A DNA stretch of 64,000 nt, taken from positions 1 through 64,000 of the forward strand of contig CBDAPE010000017.1 of NCBI GenBank assembly GCA_965198325.1. The letters run 5' to 3'. The notes under the pieces are model-generated. The model was not told the origin of the DNA. It did no database searches and saw only the letters and a program-made list of their open reading frames with translations. Every line of letters starts with the position of its first letter. Positions within the stretch are counted from its first letter, which is position 1. The position numbers and the translations under genes were made by a program. Origin of the DNA: CBDAPE01 sp965198325. Its GTDB lineage: Bacteria; Pseudomonadota; Alphaproteobacteria; UBA828; JAPUJA01. This document shows positions 42,426 through 52,179 of the stretch, one piece after another.

Positions 42426-44822
42426 TCACGCACATTTCGAATAGGTGCAGGAGGTACACATGTCGCAGCCTTCCTGGTGAACCAGGCTGCGCTGACCGCA
42501 ACGCGGGCAGGCCCGCATCGGACTGTCCGACCGGGAGCTGGGCTCGCGGTCTTCCCCGCCCGCTGCGAGCGCGTCCCGTCGGAGCGGTGCGGGAAGGAAG
42601 CCGATACCGATCATGTGGCGCTCGATGGCCTCGCCGATCGCCGCCAGAATCGATGGCACGTAGCGCCCGCCGACCCACTGCCCGCCGCGGGGATCGAAGA
42701 CCGCCTTGAGTTCCTCGACGACGAAGGAGACATCGCCACCCCGTCTGAACACCGCGCTGATCATTCGCGTCAGCGCGACCGTCCAGGCGTAATGCTCCAT
42801 GTTCTTGGAGTTGATGAACACCTCGAACGGGCGACGCCGACCGTCCTGGATGATGTCGTTGATCGTGATGTACATCGCGTGATCCGATTCGGGCCAGCGA
42901 ATCTTGTAGGTCGTGCCGGGCAACTCCTCGGGGCGGTTGAGCGGTTGAGCCATATAGACCACGCCACCGGCCTCGAATGCGTCCTGGGGTCGCGCCGGCG
43001 GGCTTCCCAGGGGCAGCTCCGCCTGGACGTCGCCATCGGGCCGGGCCGCTGGCAAGTGGGCGGGGCTGCCGCCGCCGGAGCTCTCTGCGGATTCCGTCAG
43101 GGTTTCGCCGGCCGGGGTTTCGGCGTGCTTGTCGACCTCGAGCACGGCGCCGGTGATCGCGTTGGGCCGATAGGTCGTGCAGCCCTTGCAGCCGGTTTCG
43201 TAGGCCTCGACGTAGATGTCCTTGAATTCGTCGAAGCCGATGCCTTCGGGGCAGTTGATCGTCTTGGAGATCGACGAATCGATGTAGTTCTGGACCGCTG
43301 CCTGCATCACGAGATGATCGTGAGGACGAAGCATCTGGGCATCGACGAACGCATCCGTGAGCGGCGCCTGCTCACCCTTGAGGCGCCGGAAAAGGCGGTA
43401 GGCGTCATCCTGGACAAGCTCGGCCTTGCGGCTGCCGTCGGGCATCAGAACGTTGCGCGTATGCTCGAAGCTGAACACCGGCTCCAGGCCGGAGGAGACA
43501 TTGTCGGCGAGCAGCGAAATCGTCCCGGTGGGGGCTATCGAGGTGAGCAACGCATTTCGGATGCCGTGTTCGCCGATTGCCGCGCGCACGTCCGCGTCGA
43601 GTCCCTCGATGGTCTCGCCCGCGAGATAGGGCTCCGCCTCGAACAGCGGAAAACAGCCCTTCTCCGCCGCAAGCGCAGTCGATGCGAGGTAGGCCGAACG
43701 GCTCAGACGGCGCATCCACTCCTCGACCAGGAGAACCGAGGCCGCGCTACCGTACCGTGCGCCGCACTGGATCAACGCGTCGGCGAGCCCGGTCACCCCC
43801 AACCCCATACGGCGTTTCGCCTGCACCTCCCGGCGCTGTGCCTCGAGCGGGAACGAGGAGATGTCGATTGCATTGTCGAGCATGCGCACGGCCGTGCCGA
43901 CCAGGGAATCGAGGGCATCGAGGTCGAGCCTGGCGTCGGCCTCGAACGGATCGCGCACTAGGCGGGCCAGGTTGATCGATCCCAGCAGGCACGCGCCGTA
44001 GGGCGGCAGGGGTTGCTCCCCGCAGGGATTCGTGGCGTCGATTGTCTCGCAATAAGACAGGTTGTTCCGCCGATTGATGCGGTCGATGAAGATCACGCCC
44101 GGCTCGGCATAGGCGTAAGTCGAGCGCATGATCGCATTCCACAGCTCCCGGGCCGCGAGGCTCTTGTATACGGTGCCGTCGAACACCAGCTCCCAGGACC
44201 GATCCTCCTTGACCGCTCGCATGAAGGCGTCGGTGACGAGCACTGAAAGGTTGAACATGCGCAAGCGCCCGGGCTCGCGCTTGGCTTCGATGAAGGCTTC
44301 GATATCCGGGTGGTCGCATCGCATGGTCGCCATCATCGCGCCGCGCCGGTAGCCCGCGCTCATGATCGTGCGGCACATGGCATCCCACACATCCATGAAC
44401 GAGAGCGGGCCCGAGGCGTCGGCGCCGACCCCCTTGACCGGCGCGCCCTTGGGCCGAAGTGTGGAGAAGTCATAGCCGATACCGCCGCCCTGCTGCATGG
44501 TCAGCGCCGCTTCTTTCAAATTGTCGAAGATGCCGCTCATGTCGTCGGGGATGGTGCCCATGACGAAGCAGTTGAACAGCGTCACCTGGCGCCCGGCGCC
44601 GGCGCCTGCGAAGATGCGGCCCGCGGGCAGGAATCGGAACCCCTCGAGCGCCTCGTAGAAACGCTCCTCCCAGGCTGCGGGCTTGGCCTCCGGCGCCGCC
44701 AGCGCTCGTGCCACCCGGCGCCAACTGTCTTCGATGGTCCGGTCGATCGGGTCCCCGTTTGGCGCCTTAAGCCGGTACTTCATATCCCAGATCTGCAGCG
44801 ATATGGGCGCGGCGCTCGTCAT
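42426..44822 (-). CDS. nrdJ: Adenosylcobalamin-dependent ribonucleotide reductase (class II)
   Basis: The 798-residue enzyme shows the class II RNR landmarks: the first active-site Cys in LFNCFVMG, TMQQGGGIGYDFSTLRPKGA, FNLSVLVTDAFM, the radical Cys motif NPCGEQPLPPYGACLLGSIN and IAPTGTISLLADNVSSGLEP. A C-terminal zinc-ribbon-like Cys cluster (CPRCGQ..CDMCTSCTYSKC) may take part in reduction of the active site. It makes deoxynucleotides using vitamin B12, independent of oxygen. Start ATG 44822 is preferred. No cobalamin riboswitch was seen upstream. Confidence 0.95.
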   Translation of the reverse strand: MTSAAPISLQIWDMKYRLKAPNGDPIDRTIEDSWRRVARALAAPEAKPAAWEERFYEALEGFRFLPAGRIFAGAGAGRQVTLFNCFVMGTIPDDMSGIFDNLKEAALTMQQGGGIGYDFSTLRPKGAPVKGVGADASGPLSFMDVWDAMCRTIMSAGYRRGAMMATMRCDHPDIEAFIEAKREPGRLRMFNLSVLVTDAFMRAVKEDRSWELVFDGTVYKSLAARELWNAIMRSTYAYAEPGVIFIDRINRRNNLSYCETIDATNPCGEQPLPPYGACLLGSINLARLVRDPFEADARLDLDALDSLVGTAVRMLDNAIDISSFPLEAQRREVQAKRRMGLGVTGLADALIQCGARYGSAASVLLVEEWMRRLSRSAYLASTALAAEKGCFPLFEAEPYLAGETIEGLDADVRAAIGEHGIRNALLTSIAPTGTISLLADNVSSGLEPVFSFEHTRNVLMPDGSRKAELVQDDAYRLFRRLKGEQAPLTDAFVDAQMLRPHDHLVMQAAVQNYIDSSISKTINCPEGIGFDEFKDIYVEAYETGCKGCTTYRPNAITGAVLEVDKHAETPAGETLTESAESSGGGSPAHLPAARPDGDVQAELPLGSPPARPQDAFEAGGVVYMAQPLNRPEELPGTTYKIRWPESDHAMYITINDIIQDGRRRPFEVFINSKNMEHYAWTVALTRMISAVFRRGGDVSFVVEELKAVFDPRGGQWVGGRYVPSILAAIGEAIERHMIGIGFLPAPLRRDALAAGGEDREPSSRSDSPMRACPRCGQRSLVHQEGCDMCTSCTYSKCA

Positions 44823-44925
44823 CAGGCGGTCTCCGCTCGGGAACGTGGGCGACGGGTGGCTCGCCGGGGACCGCAATCGGCCCACCGAAGAGGGCCGAGC
44901 AGTCTAGGAGGATGTCCCTCCAACG

Positions 44926-45738
44926 TCAATGTTCTTCTGATGTTCCAAACTCGCGCTGCCAGTCGCCCAGCGATTTCTTCAATTTTTCTCGTATATCTTC
45001 AATAGGTTGGCCACTTCGCTCCGCGTAGAGCACTTCCCAAGCGGTTTCCATGGTGGTTTCGAGGCGCTCCATGAACTCCCGACGTTTGAGCCCGGGCGGT
45101 ATGGGCGGCAGGAACTGGAGCACGATGGTGCCCGGAAATTTGCGGTAGGTCTTCTTCGGCCAGTGCAGACCCGAGCAGTGTACGACCGGGATGACCGGCT
45201 GGTCGAGCTGGGCGTAGAGCGCCGCGACCCCGATCAGATAGGGCCGTCGCTTGCCCGCGTCGACCCGGGTACCTTCGGGAAAAATGACCAGCGGCTGACC
45301 ACGCGCAAGCCTGTGCCGGCTTTGCTTGATCATCTGCTTCAGGGTTTTCGCGTGACCCGCCCGGTCGATGAAGATCATCCCCATCTTGATCGCGTAAATG
45401 CCATACAGCGGAATGAACGCGAGCTCCCGTTTGATGATGTAGGAGGGGTCGTGGAGGATTTCGTTGTAGACGTTCGCCTCCCATTCGGATTGGTGCTTCG
45501 AGGCGACGATGGCGGGGCCCTGTGGCATATATTCGCGGCCCCGGATTTCGAGTTTTACGCCCGCCAGATGGCGCAACAGGAAGGCGTTGCCGCGCACCCA
45601 GAGCCGCACACCCGCGCACAGGATTTGCCGCGGCAGCAGTAGGGTCGGGATCATCGCCGTCGCGATGAAGATCGACCAAATATAGAACCAGAACGTGAAC
45701 AGGGCCGAACCGACCCGGTTGTCGAACCAGCGCATCAT
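44926..45738 (-). CDS. plsC: 1-acyl-sn-glycerol-3-phosphate acyltransferase
   Basis: The 270-residue protein has an N-terminal membrane segment (FWFYIWSIFIATAMIPTLLLP) and PlsC motifs: SKHQSEWEANV (His of the acyl-transfer site, with Glu in place of the usual Asp, as in several proteobacterial PlsC), FIDRAGH and VIFPEGTRVDAGKRRPY. It makes phosphatidic acid from lysophosphatidic acid. The ATG at 45738 overlaps the ydcF stop (ATGA), so the in-frame extension to 45834 is not used. Confidence 0.9.
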   Translation of the reverse strand: MMRWFDNRVGSALFTFWFYIWSIFIATAMIPTLLLPRQILCAGVRLWVRGNAFLLRHLAGVKLEIRGREYMPQGPAIVASKHQSEWEANVYNEILHDPSYIIKRELAFIPLYGIYAIKMGMIFIDRAGHAKTLKQMIKQSRHRLARGQPLVIFPEGTRVDAGKRRPYLIGVAALYAQLDQPVIPVVHCSGLHWPKKTYRKFPGTIVLQFLPPIPPGLKRREFMERLETTMETAWEVLYAERSGQPIEDIREKLKKSLGDWQREFGTSEEH

Positions 45739-46388
45739 GGCGCGGGTCTTGTGAAAAACGCCAGAAATTGGCCCCATAGAAATTTGTTGTATTCGCTTGC
45801 GATCAGGCTGGCCGACGCGGTGCGCTGCCACCACTCGCCGAGCCTGAACCCGTCCGGAAACACCGGGTGCGCGACAATCTCGACGTCAGGCATGGCGCTG
45901 TGAAATTCAGCTATGCTTCGTGGCATGTGATAATTCCCAGTCACCAGACGGAGGCTCCCGTAGCCCTGTTCCCTTATCCAATGTGCGGTTTCCCGGGCGT
46001 TCCCCGGTGTGTCTTGGGCGGCCCGCCCGAGATCGATGCAACATGCCATATCACGCGCCCCGCCGTCCACGCCGCTGAGAATGTCGGCAAGGCTCGATTC
46101 GGCATGTACGCCGGTTAGCAGCAGCCGTTTTGCGGCGCCCTCACGCAGCAACGCAAGGCCCGCCGCGACCCGTTCGCTGCCGCCCGTCAGCACGACGATC
46201 CCATCGGTGGTCTCGGCCGCGCTCGCGATCGGTTCGTCCTCGGCCGGGATCTGTCCCACATACCAGAAGAATCCGCCGATCCAGCCCAGTGCCGTGGCGC
46301 CGAGCAGAAGCGAGACGAGAGGCAATGACCGCCCTCGGCGGCCGGAGCCGCCCCGAAACCTGAAGTGATATCGCGCCTTGCGCGCCAT
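45735..46388 (-). CDS. YdcF/ElyC family (DUF218) membrane protein
   Basis: The 217-residue protein has one N-terminal membrane helix (LPLVSLLLGATALGWIGGFFWYVG) and a DUF218 domain (DGIVVLTGGSERVAAGLALLREG, KRLLLTGVH, LRLVTGNYHMPRSIAEF). ElyC/SanA relatives affect envelope integrity and peptidoglycan precursor use. It starts three bases after the end of ftsX and overlaps plsC, forming an envelope operon ftsE-ftsX-ydcF-plsC. Confidence 0.85.
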   Translation of the reverse strand: MARKARYHFRFRGGSGRRGRSLPLVSLLLGATALGWIGGFFWYVGQIPAEDEPIASAAETTDGIVVLTGGSERVAAGLALLREGAAKRLLLTGVHAESSLADILSGVDGGARDMACCIDLGRAAQDTPGNARETAHWIREQGYGSLRLVTGNYHMPRSIAEFHSAMPDVEIVAHPVFPDGFRLGEWWQRTASASLIASEYNKFLWGQFLAFFTRPAP

Positions 46389-46390
46389 CG

Positions 46391-47275
46391 TTACGGCATG
46401 CGGGCCAGAGCCTTGAGCACGGTGATCCGGGCGGTTGCCATGACGACGAGGGCCACCACCACGGGCAACGCACCCAGAATTCCCCAGCCCCAGCCCTCGA
46501 GAGCGAAGGCCGGCAGGAGCGGCGCCTCGATCTCGGCGGCAGCACCGGCGATGCCGAACAGGGTCGCGATCGCCAACCCCAGTCCCAACACACCGCCGCG
46601 CAGGCCGAGCAACAGCGCGTGCCGTTCGAACTGCCGGGCGACGTAACCGTCCTTGGCGCCGATCAGGTGAAGCACCTCGATGATCTCCCGGTGCACGGCT
46701 AGGCCCATTTGGGTGGTGACGACGACCGTGGCGATCGCCGCGATCACGATGAGCAGTACGATGGCGCCGGCGACCGCCTGGGCCGAACGGGCGAGATCCG
46801 CCAGTGCGTCGAGCCAGTCTCGCGGATCGTCGAGCCGGGCGCCGGGCACGGCTGCGGCCACGCGCTCGGCGAGTCCGCCCAGATCGAGCGCGGTGTCCGC
46901 CTCGGGAACGACGTCGATGAGCCGGGGCAGGGGCAGGCCCGCGGCGATCGAGCCATCGCCCAGCCATGGCTCGAGCAGGCCTATCAGCTCGGATTCCGGC
47001 AACACGCGGGCCGTCGCGACGCCAGGTGTCGCCTCGAGCAGCTCGACCAGCTGGGCGACCGCCTCTTCGGTCTCCAGGGCCGCGTCGAGCGGCGGGACGT
47101 ATTGCACGGTCAGACGATCGACGCCGCCCTGCTCCCAGCGGCTGGCTGCGCCCTCGATCAGGATGATCCCCGCGACGGACAAAACCGCGAGATAGACCAT
47201 GAATGCGGTAATCCAGGGCAGGAATCGGCTCGACGGGTCGCGCCGGAGGGGGACGGTCGAGGAGCCGGCGTTCAT
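46391..47275 (-). CDS. ftsX: Cell division protein FtsX
   Basis: The 294-residue protein has four membrane segments: one after the short cytoplasmic N-terminus (LPWITAFMVYLAVLSVAGIIL), then an extracytoplasmic domain, and three near the C-terminus. With FtsE it regulates septal peptidoglycan hydrolases. It begins one base after the ftsE stop. Confidence 0.9.
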   Translation of the reverse strand: MNAGSSTVPLRRDPSSRFLPWITAFMVYLAVLSVAGIILIEGAASRWEQGGVDRLTVQYVPPLDAALETEEAVAQLVELLEATPGVATARVLPESELIGLLEPWLGDGSIAAGLPLPRLIDVVPEADTALDLGGLAERVAAAVPGARLDDPRDWLDALADLARSAQAVAGAIVLLIVIAAIATVVVTTQMGLAVHREIIEVLHLIGAKDGYVARQFERHALLLGLRGGVLGLGLAIATLFGIAGAAAEIEAPLLPAFALEGWGWGILGALPVVVALVVMATARITVLKALARMP

Positions 47276-47276
47276 G

Positions 47277-47957
47277 TTAGAGCGCCGCAGCCTGACGCGA
47301 TCCCCCGACGATCAGTTTGCCGTCCTCGAGCCGCATGACCGAGTGGTTGAGGCGGGCGACCAGGCTCTCATTGTGGGTCGCGATGACGACTGTCGTACCG
47401 ATCTTGTTCAACTCCTCGAACAGATACATCAGGCGCATGCCGAGATCGGCGTCCAGGTTGCCCGTCGGCTCGTCTGCGAACAGCAGGCTGGGCCGTCCGA
47501 TTACCGCCCGGGCGATCGCGACCCGCTGCTTCTGGCCGCCCGAGAGCGTCTCGGGCCGGGCGTCGAGATGCTCGGCCAGTCCGACCCACGAGAGCAGCTC
47601 CGCGACATGATCGCGCACCTGCTCCGGTTTTGCCCCCGCCACGTGCAACGGAAGCGCGACGTTTTCAAGTGCCGTCAGATGATCCAGAAGGCGGTAGTCC
47701 TGGAAGACGACGCCGATACGCTGGCGAAGTGCCGGGAGATCGCGGCGCGGCATGGTCGCGATATCCCGGTCGAACATGCTGATCAGGCCGCGCGTCGGAC
47801 GCTGGGCGAGAAACATCAGGCTCAAGAGCGAGCTCTTGCCCGCGCCGCTGGGGCCCACGAGGAAGTGGAACGTGCCGGGCTCCAATTCGAACTGGATGTC
47901 GCGCAGGACCTCTGGGCCGATGCCGTAGCGCAACCCGACGTTTTCGAAGCGAATCAC
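47277..47957 (-). CDS. ftsE: Cell division ATP-binding protein FtsE
   Basis: The 226-residue ABC ATPase has Walker A VGPSGAGKSSLL, the Q-loop FQDYRLLDHLTALENVALPL, signature LSGGQKQRVAIARAV and Walker B SLLFADEPTGNLD. It starts the ftsE-ftsX-ydcF-plsC operon, divergent from the zinc-ribbon gene. Confidence 0.95.
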   Translation of the reverse strand: MIRFENVGLRYGIGPEVLRDIQFELEPGTFHFLVGPSGAGKSSLLSLMFLAQRPTRGLISMFDRDIATMPRRDLPALRQRIGVVFQDYRLLDHLTALENVALPLHVAGAKPEQVRDHVAELLSWVGLAEHLDARPETLSGGQKQRVAIARAVIGRPSLLFADEPTGNLDADLGMRLMYLFEELNKIGTTVVIATHNESLVARLNHSVMRLEDGKLIVGGSRQAAAL

Positions 47958-48120
47958 GCCGCACCTTCTACCTTCTTCCGGGGCCCGCGCGGGCCGACGC
48001 GTTGGCAGAATAAACAGCGCCCCGGACTTCGTCCAGCGCCACCAAACGCGCGCCGGGGGCTGCTTGCCGTTTCATGGTCAAACGCCTATAACGGGCGCGT
48101 CCGAGCAATGTGATGCAGCG

Positions 48121-48774
48121 ATGATTCTGACCTGTCCTTCCTGCGCCACCCGCTATTCGATCGAACCGTCGGTTCTGGGACTGGGTGGGCGAACGGTGCG
48201 CTGCAAGAGTTGCGGTCACAGCTGGCATCAGACGCCTCCCGATGACATGCCCAAACGCTTGGAAATTCCCGTTCTGGAACCCGAAATCCGGCCTGTTCCG
48301 CCGGGTTCGAACCTACCGGCTCTTCGCGCCCGGCGGCGCCGGTTCAACCGCATCGGCTGGGCCGCGCTCGCCCTTTTCGTTGCCCTCGTCATTGGTGGCG
48401 GGCTCGGCGCGCGCAAGGTGATTGTCGATGCCTGGCCGCCCTCGGCGCGACTCTACGACGTGCTGGGTCTTGGCATCGAGGCCAAAGACTTCGGCCTCGA
48501 TCTGGTCGATGTCCAGTCGACCAGCGTGGTCGAGGATTCTGTGCTCGTCCTGACCGTCGAGGGCCAGGTCGTGAACAACTCCGGCGAGATCCGCAGCGTT
48601 CCGTTTATCCGTGTATCGCTGTCCGATGCCAATGGTGCGGAAGTCGGTGTCTGGGCGATTCCGGCAGGCAAGAGCGAATTGCTCCCTGGCGAAACCGCCC
48701 GATTCTCGACCCGGTTGAAGGACCCGCCAGAAGGTGCCGAAAGCCTCTCGGTCTCTTTCGTGATCGACGAATAA
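48121..48774 (+). CDS. Zinc-ribbon (MJ0042-type) protein with DUF3426 domain
   Basis: The 217-residue protein opens with a Cys4 zinc ribbon (MILTCPSCATRYSIEPSVLGLGGRTVRCKSCGHSW). A membrane helix (GWAALALFVALVIGGGLGARKV) follows, and a C-terminal DUF3426 domain (VLTVEGQVVNNSGEIRSVPFIRVSLSDANG). It is typical of alphaproteobacteria beside ftsE. The function is unknown; the ribbon is cytoplasmic and the DUF3426 part periplasmic. ATG 48121 is chosen by the family start. Confidence 0.88.
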   Translation: MILTCPSCATRYSIEPSVLGLGGRTVRCKSCGHSWHQTPPDDMPKRLEIPVLEPEIRPVPPGSNLPALRARRRRFNRIGWAALALFVALVIGGGLGARKVIVDAWPPSARLYDVLGLGIEAKDFGLDLVDVQSTSVVEDSVLVLTVEGQVVNNSGEIRSVPFIRVSLSDANGAEVGVWAIPAGKSELLPGETARFSTRLKDPPEGAESLSVSFVIDE

Positions 48775-48782
48775 GTGCCGCG

Positions 48783-49157
48783 ATGGCCCGAATCCTGATC
48801 GCCGAAGACGAGGCGTCGGTGCGTGAGTTCGTAAGCCGCGCGCTGGAATCGGCCAACCACGACGTGACCGCCGTCGAAGATGGTATCGCGGCGCTCGAGG
48901 CGCTCGAAAAAGACGAGGCGGGCTACGACCTGCTGCTCACCGACATCGTCATGCCCCGGCTCGACGGGATCGCGCTGGCGCTCAAGGTGTCGAAGGATTA
49001 TCCCGGCCTCGCTATTATATTGATGACCGGCTTCGCTGCGGAGCGCCAGCGCGCCCACAACTTGGAGGCCCTGGTCCATGAGGTCGTCGCCAAGCCGTTC
49101 AGCCTGGCCCAGATTTGCAAGATCGTCGAAACGACGCTGGGCGGCGGTAGCGTGTAA
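48783..49157 (+). CDS. cpdR: CpdR-like single-domain response regulator
   Basis: The 124-residue receiver domain has the acidic pocket (AEDE), the phosphoacceptor Asp in LLLTDIVMPRLDG, Thr in MTGFAAERQR and Lys in VAKPFSLAQI. CpdR in Caulobacter and relatives directs ClpXP-dependent proteolysis of cell-cycle proteins. The gene starts 8 bp after the zinc-ribbon gene, an arrangement common in alphaproteobacteria. Confidence 0.9.
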   Translation: MARILIAEDEASVREFVSRALESANHDVTAVEDGIAALEALEKDEAGYDLLLTDIVMPRLDGIALALKVSKDYPGLAIILMTGFAAERQRAHNLEALVHEVVAKPFSLAQICKIVETTLGGGSV

Positions 49158-49186
49158 GGCGGCGCCGTCCCGATGCCGGGCCCCGA

Positions 49187-50464
49187 TCAGACCTGCCAGG
49201 GGGCGAAGCGCTCGCCCGCCAGCATCTCGTCCGGGTTCGGGCGGGCGCGCACCACGGCGAACGCGCCGTCCCGGACCAGAACCTCGGGGACCAGAGGCCG
49301 GCCGTTATAGCTAGAAGCCATCACTGCACCGTAGGCGCCTGCGGCACCGAGCGCCAGCAGATCGCCGGCGTCCGGCAGGGCCAGCGGTAGGTCGCGCGCG
49401 AAGGTATCCCCCGTCTCGCAAACCGGGCCGACCAGGTCGATCTCGGCGGCCGGCGCGTCCGAGGCGGGCCGACGGACCGGCCAGACCGGATGACGAGCGC
49501 CGTAGAGCGCCGGGCGCAGCAGGTCGTTCATGGCGCCATCGACGATGACGAAGGTCCGCTCGCCGGTCTTCTTGACGAACAGCACCCGCGTGACCAGCAC
49601 GCCCGCTGGCCCGACCAGAGCGCGGCCGGGCTCGATCGCGATCTCGACCCCAAGCGGACCCGCCAGGCGGCCGATCAGGTTGGCGTAATCGGCCGGATCC
49701 GGGGGCGTCTCATCGGCATAGCGAATGCCCAGCCCGCCGCCCAGATCGAGTCGCGCAACGGCGAGTCCGTTGGCCATGAGCTCTCCCGCCAGGGTCACGA
49801 GCCGCGCAATCGCCTGCTCGAATGGGCCGAGCTGAGTGATCTGGGAGCCGATATGGACGGCGAGGCCCACCGGCTCGATCGCGGGCAGGCGGGCGGCCTC
49901 GCGGTAGAGCGTTGCGGCGCGGTCCAGCGGGATGCCGAACTTGTCGTGCGCGCGCCCGGTCGAGACCTTGTCGTGGGTCTCGGCGGCGACGTCGGGGTTG
50001 ACCCTGAGCGCGACCGGGGCCACGACCCCCTTCGAGTCCGCGACCGCATTGAGCAGCTGCAGTTCCGGCTCGGATTCGACGTTGAATTGGACAATCCCCG
50101 CGTCGAGCGCAGCGTCCATCTCGTCGGCGCTTTTTCCGACGCCCGAGAAAATGATCTTGTCGGGTGCGACGCCCGCCGCCAGGGCGCGCCGGAGCTCGCC
50201 CTCGGAGACCACGTCCGCACCCGCGCCAAGCTCGGCGAAGGTCCGGATCACTGCGAGGTTGGCGTTGGCTTTCACGGCGTAGCAGATGGTCGCCCCGAGT
50301 TCCGCGAAGGCCCCGGCAAACGCGCGGTAAGCGCTCGCCATGGCGGTGTGGGAGTAGCAGTAGAACGGCGTGCCGGCGGTGTCCGCAATCGCGCTGATCG
50401 GCACGCTGTCGGCGAACAGCTCGTCGGCGCCGCCTGCCTCGGACTGGTATTTAAAATAATCCAT
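49187..50464 (-). CDS. lysA: Diaminopimelate decarboxylase
   Basis: The 425-residue fold III PLP enzyme has the PLP Lys in TICYAVKANANLAV, the GGGLGIRY phosphate loop and the partner active-site VGPVCETGDTFARDL. It makes lysine from meso-diaminopimelate. The ATG shares its A with the lptM stop (TGATG), so translation is coupled. Confidence 0.95.
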   Translation of the reverse strand: MDYFKYQSEAGGADELFADSVPISAIADTAGTPFYCYSHTAMASAYRAFAGAFAELGATICYAVKANANLAVIRTFAELGAGADVVSEGELRRALAAGVAPDKIIFSGVGKSADEMDAALDAGIVQFNVESEPELQLLNAVADSKGVVAPVALRVNPDVAAETHDKVSTGRAHDKFGIPLDRAATLYREAARLPAIEPVGLAVHIGSQITQLGPFEQAIARLVTLAGELMANGLAVARLDLGGGLGIRYADETPPDPADYANLIGRLAGPLGVEIAIEPGRALVGPAGVLVTRVLFVKKTGERTFVIVDGAMNDLLRPALYGARHPVWPVRRPASDAPAAEIDLVGPVCETGDTFARDLPLALPDAGDLLALGAAGAYGAVMASSYNGRPLVPEVLVRDGAFAVVRARPNPDEMLAGERFAPWQV

Positions 50465-50634
50465 CAGAAGCTCGGGCTGGGCCGCTCCTCGGGTGGTTGC
50501 TCGCCTTCATAGCCCGCCGGCACCTCGAGCTTGCCCTTCCGGCCGCAGCCGGTAGCGAACAGCAGCACGGCCACCGCCAGGGCGATCCCGACCAGCAACA
50601 TGGGTCGCTTGAGGAAGAACGCCAGAATGCCCAT
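50464..50634 (-). CDS. lptM: Small lipoprotein, LptM-like
   Basis: A 56-residue frame between argH and lysA encodes MGILAFFLKRPMLLVGIALA followed by VAVLLFATGCGRKGKLEVPAG. This is a lipoprotein signal with Cys in the ATGC lipobox and a short Pro/Glu-rich tail (QPPEERPSPSF). LptM (YifL) proteins help mature the LptD lipopolysaccharide translocon and are commonly encoded just before lysA. Both ends share the A of TGATG with the neighbouring stop and start codons. Confidence 0.85.
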   Translation of the reverse strand: MGILAFFLKRPMLLVGIALAVAVLLFATGCGRKGKLEVPAGYEGEQPPEERPSPSF

Positions 50635-52046
50635 CAGAGATAGCGCGCGCGGGCCGCTGCGAGCGCCTCACGCACCCGTGCCGGTGCCGTGCCGCCCTGG
50701 CTCGTCCGGCTGGCGACCGAACGCGGCGGCGTCAGCACGTCGAACACCGCGGCGGTGATCCCCGGCTCGACCGACTGCATCGTCGCCAGCTCCATTGCCT
50801 CGAGTCCGACGCCTGCGTCCTCGGCAAGCCGAACAATCCGCCCAACCACGCCATGGGCTTCGCGAAACGGCATGTCGAGCGCCTGGACCAGCCAATCGGC
50901 GAGATCCGTCGCCGTCGAGAAACCGTCTCCAGCCCGCTCGCTCATCCGGGTGTCATCGACCGTCATGGCGGCGACCATCCCGGCGCACGCCTTCAGGCAA
51001 ACGCTGAGCTGGTCCAGCGCGTCGAACGCCGGCTCTTTGTCTTCCTGCATGTCCTTGGCGTAGGACAACGCGAGGCCCTTCAGTGTGATCAGAAGCGCGG
51101 CCAGGTCGCCGACGATCCGGCCGGTCTTGCCGCGCACCAGCTCGGCGGCGTCGGGGTTGCGTTTCTGGGGCATGATCGAGCTGCTGGTGGTAAACCCGTC
51201 GGACAGCCGGATATAGGCAAACTCGGCGCTCGACCAGACGACGAGCTCTTCGGCGAACCGCGAGAGGTGGACCGCGCAGATCGCGGCTCCCGCCATGGCT
51301 TCGAGCGCGAAATCCCGGTCCGAGACCGAATCGAGCGAGTTCGCCGTCGGCCGGTCGAAGCCGAGCGCTGCCGCGGTCGCCGTCCGGTCGATGGGAAACG
51401 ACGTACCAGCAAGCGCGCCGGCGCCAAGCGGGCATTCGTTCAGCCGTATCCGCGCGTCCGCGAAGCGCCCCCGGTCGCGCCCCAGCATTTCCACATAGGC
51501 GAGCAAATGATGACCGAGCGTGACCGGCTGGGCCGACTGGAGGTGGGTGAAGCCCGGCATGACGGTTTCCACATGGGTCTCGGCCGTCTCGATCAGGGTC
51601 CCCTGAAGGGCCGCGAGGTCGCCGTCGAGCGAATCGAGGGCGTCGCGGACCCAGAGCCTGAAATCGGTCGCCACCTGATCGTTCCGCGAGCGCGCGGTGT
51701 GCAGCCGGCCCGCCGGCGTGCCGATCAGCTCGGCGAGGCGGGCCTCGATATTCATGTGAATGTCCTCGAGCGCCGTGGAGAATTCGAAGACGCCGCCCTC
51801 GATCTCCGCCCGCACGGCGTCGAGGCCGTCCAGGATCGTCTCGCCGTCCTGTGACGCGACGATGCCCTGAGCGACCAGCATCCGGACATGCGCCTTCGAG
51901 CCCTCGATATCGACGGCGTAGAGCCGCGCATCCACGTCGATCGAGGCGTTGATCTGCTCCATGATATCGGCCAGCCCGCCGGCGAACCGCCCGCGCAGCA
52001 GGTCGCGGGAGCCGACGGGGGCCTTCCCGGAATTCTTGGCGCTCAT
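50634..52046 (-). CDS. argH: Argininosuccinate lyase
   Basis: The 470-residue fumarase-fold enzyme has the signature SSIMPQKRNPDAAELVRGK, plus SRNDQVATDFRLW and PGFTHLQSAQPVTLGHHLLAY. It splits argininosuccinate into arginine and fumarate. First gene of argH-lptM-lysA; the 133-bp gap upstream to hbd should hold its promoter. Confidence 0.96.
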   Translation of the reverse strand: MSAKNSGKAPVGSRDLLRGRFAGGLADIMEQINASIDVDARLYAVDIEGSKAHVRMLVAQGIVASQDGETILDGLDAVRAEIEGGVFEFSTALEDIHMNIEARLAELIGTPAGRLHTARSRNDQVATDFRLWVRDALDSLDGDLAALQGTLIETAETHVETVMPGFTHLQSAQPVTLGHHLLAYVEMLGRDRGRFADARIRLNECPLGAGALAGTSFPIDRTATAAALGFDRPTANSLDSVSDRDFALEAMAGAAICAVHLSRFAEELVVWSSAEFAYIRLSDGFTTSSSIMPQKRNPDAAELVRGKTGRIVGDLAALLITLKGLALSYAKDMQEDKEPAFDALDQLSVCLKACAGMVAAMTVDDTRMSERAGDGFSTATDLADWLVQALDMPFREAHGVVGRIVRLAEDAGVGLEAMELATMQSVEPGITAAVFDVLTPPRSVASRTSQGGTAPARVREALAAARARYL

Positions 52047-52179
52047 GACGCGCCTCCCATAGCAAAGGGATCGTGACGAAAGTGCATCGGATTCCCGGAG
52101 CCGTTCCAGGCTCCGCCCAATATGACGGTTTCTGACGGGGGATCAAGGTTCGGGCCGGAGCGCGGCGCTCCGCGCCCGA

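Noticed and set aside
42339..43961. 540-codon plus-strand frame
   Set aside because: Antisense to nrdJ; no domain seen.
44823..44925. Cobalamin riboswitch upstream of nrdJ
   Set aside because: The short upstream region lacks the B12-box-like core.
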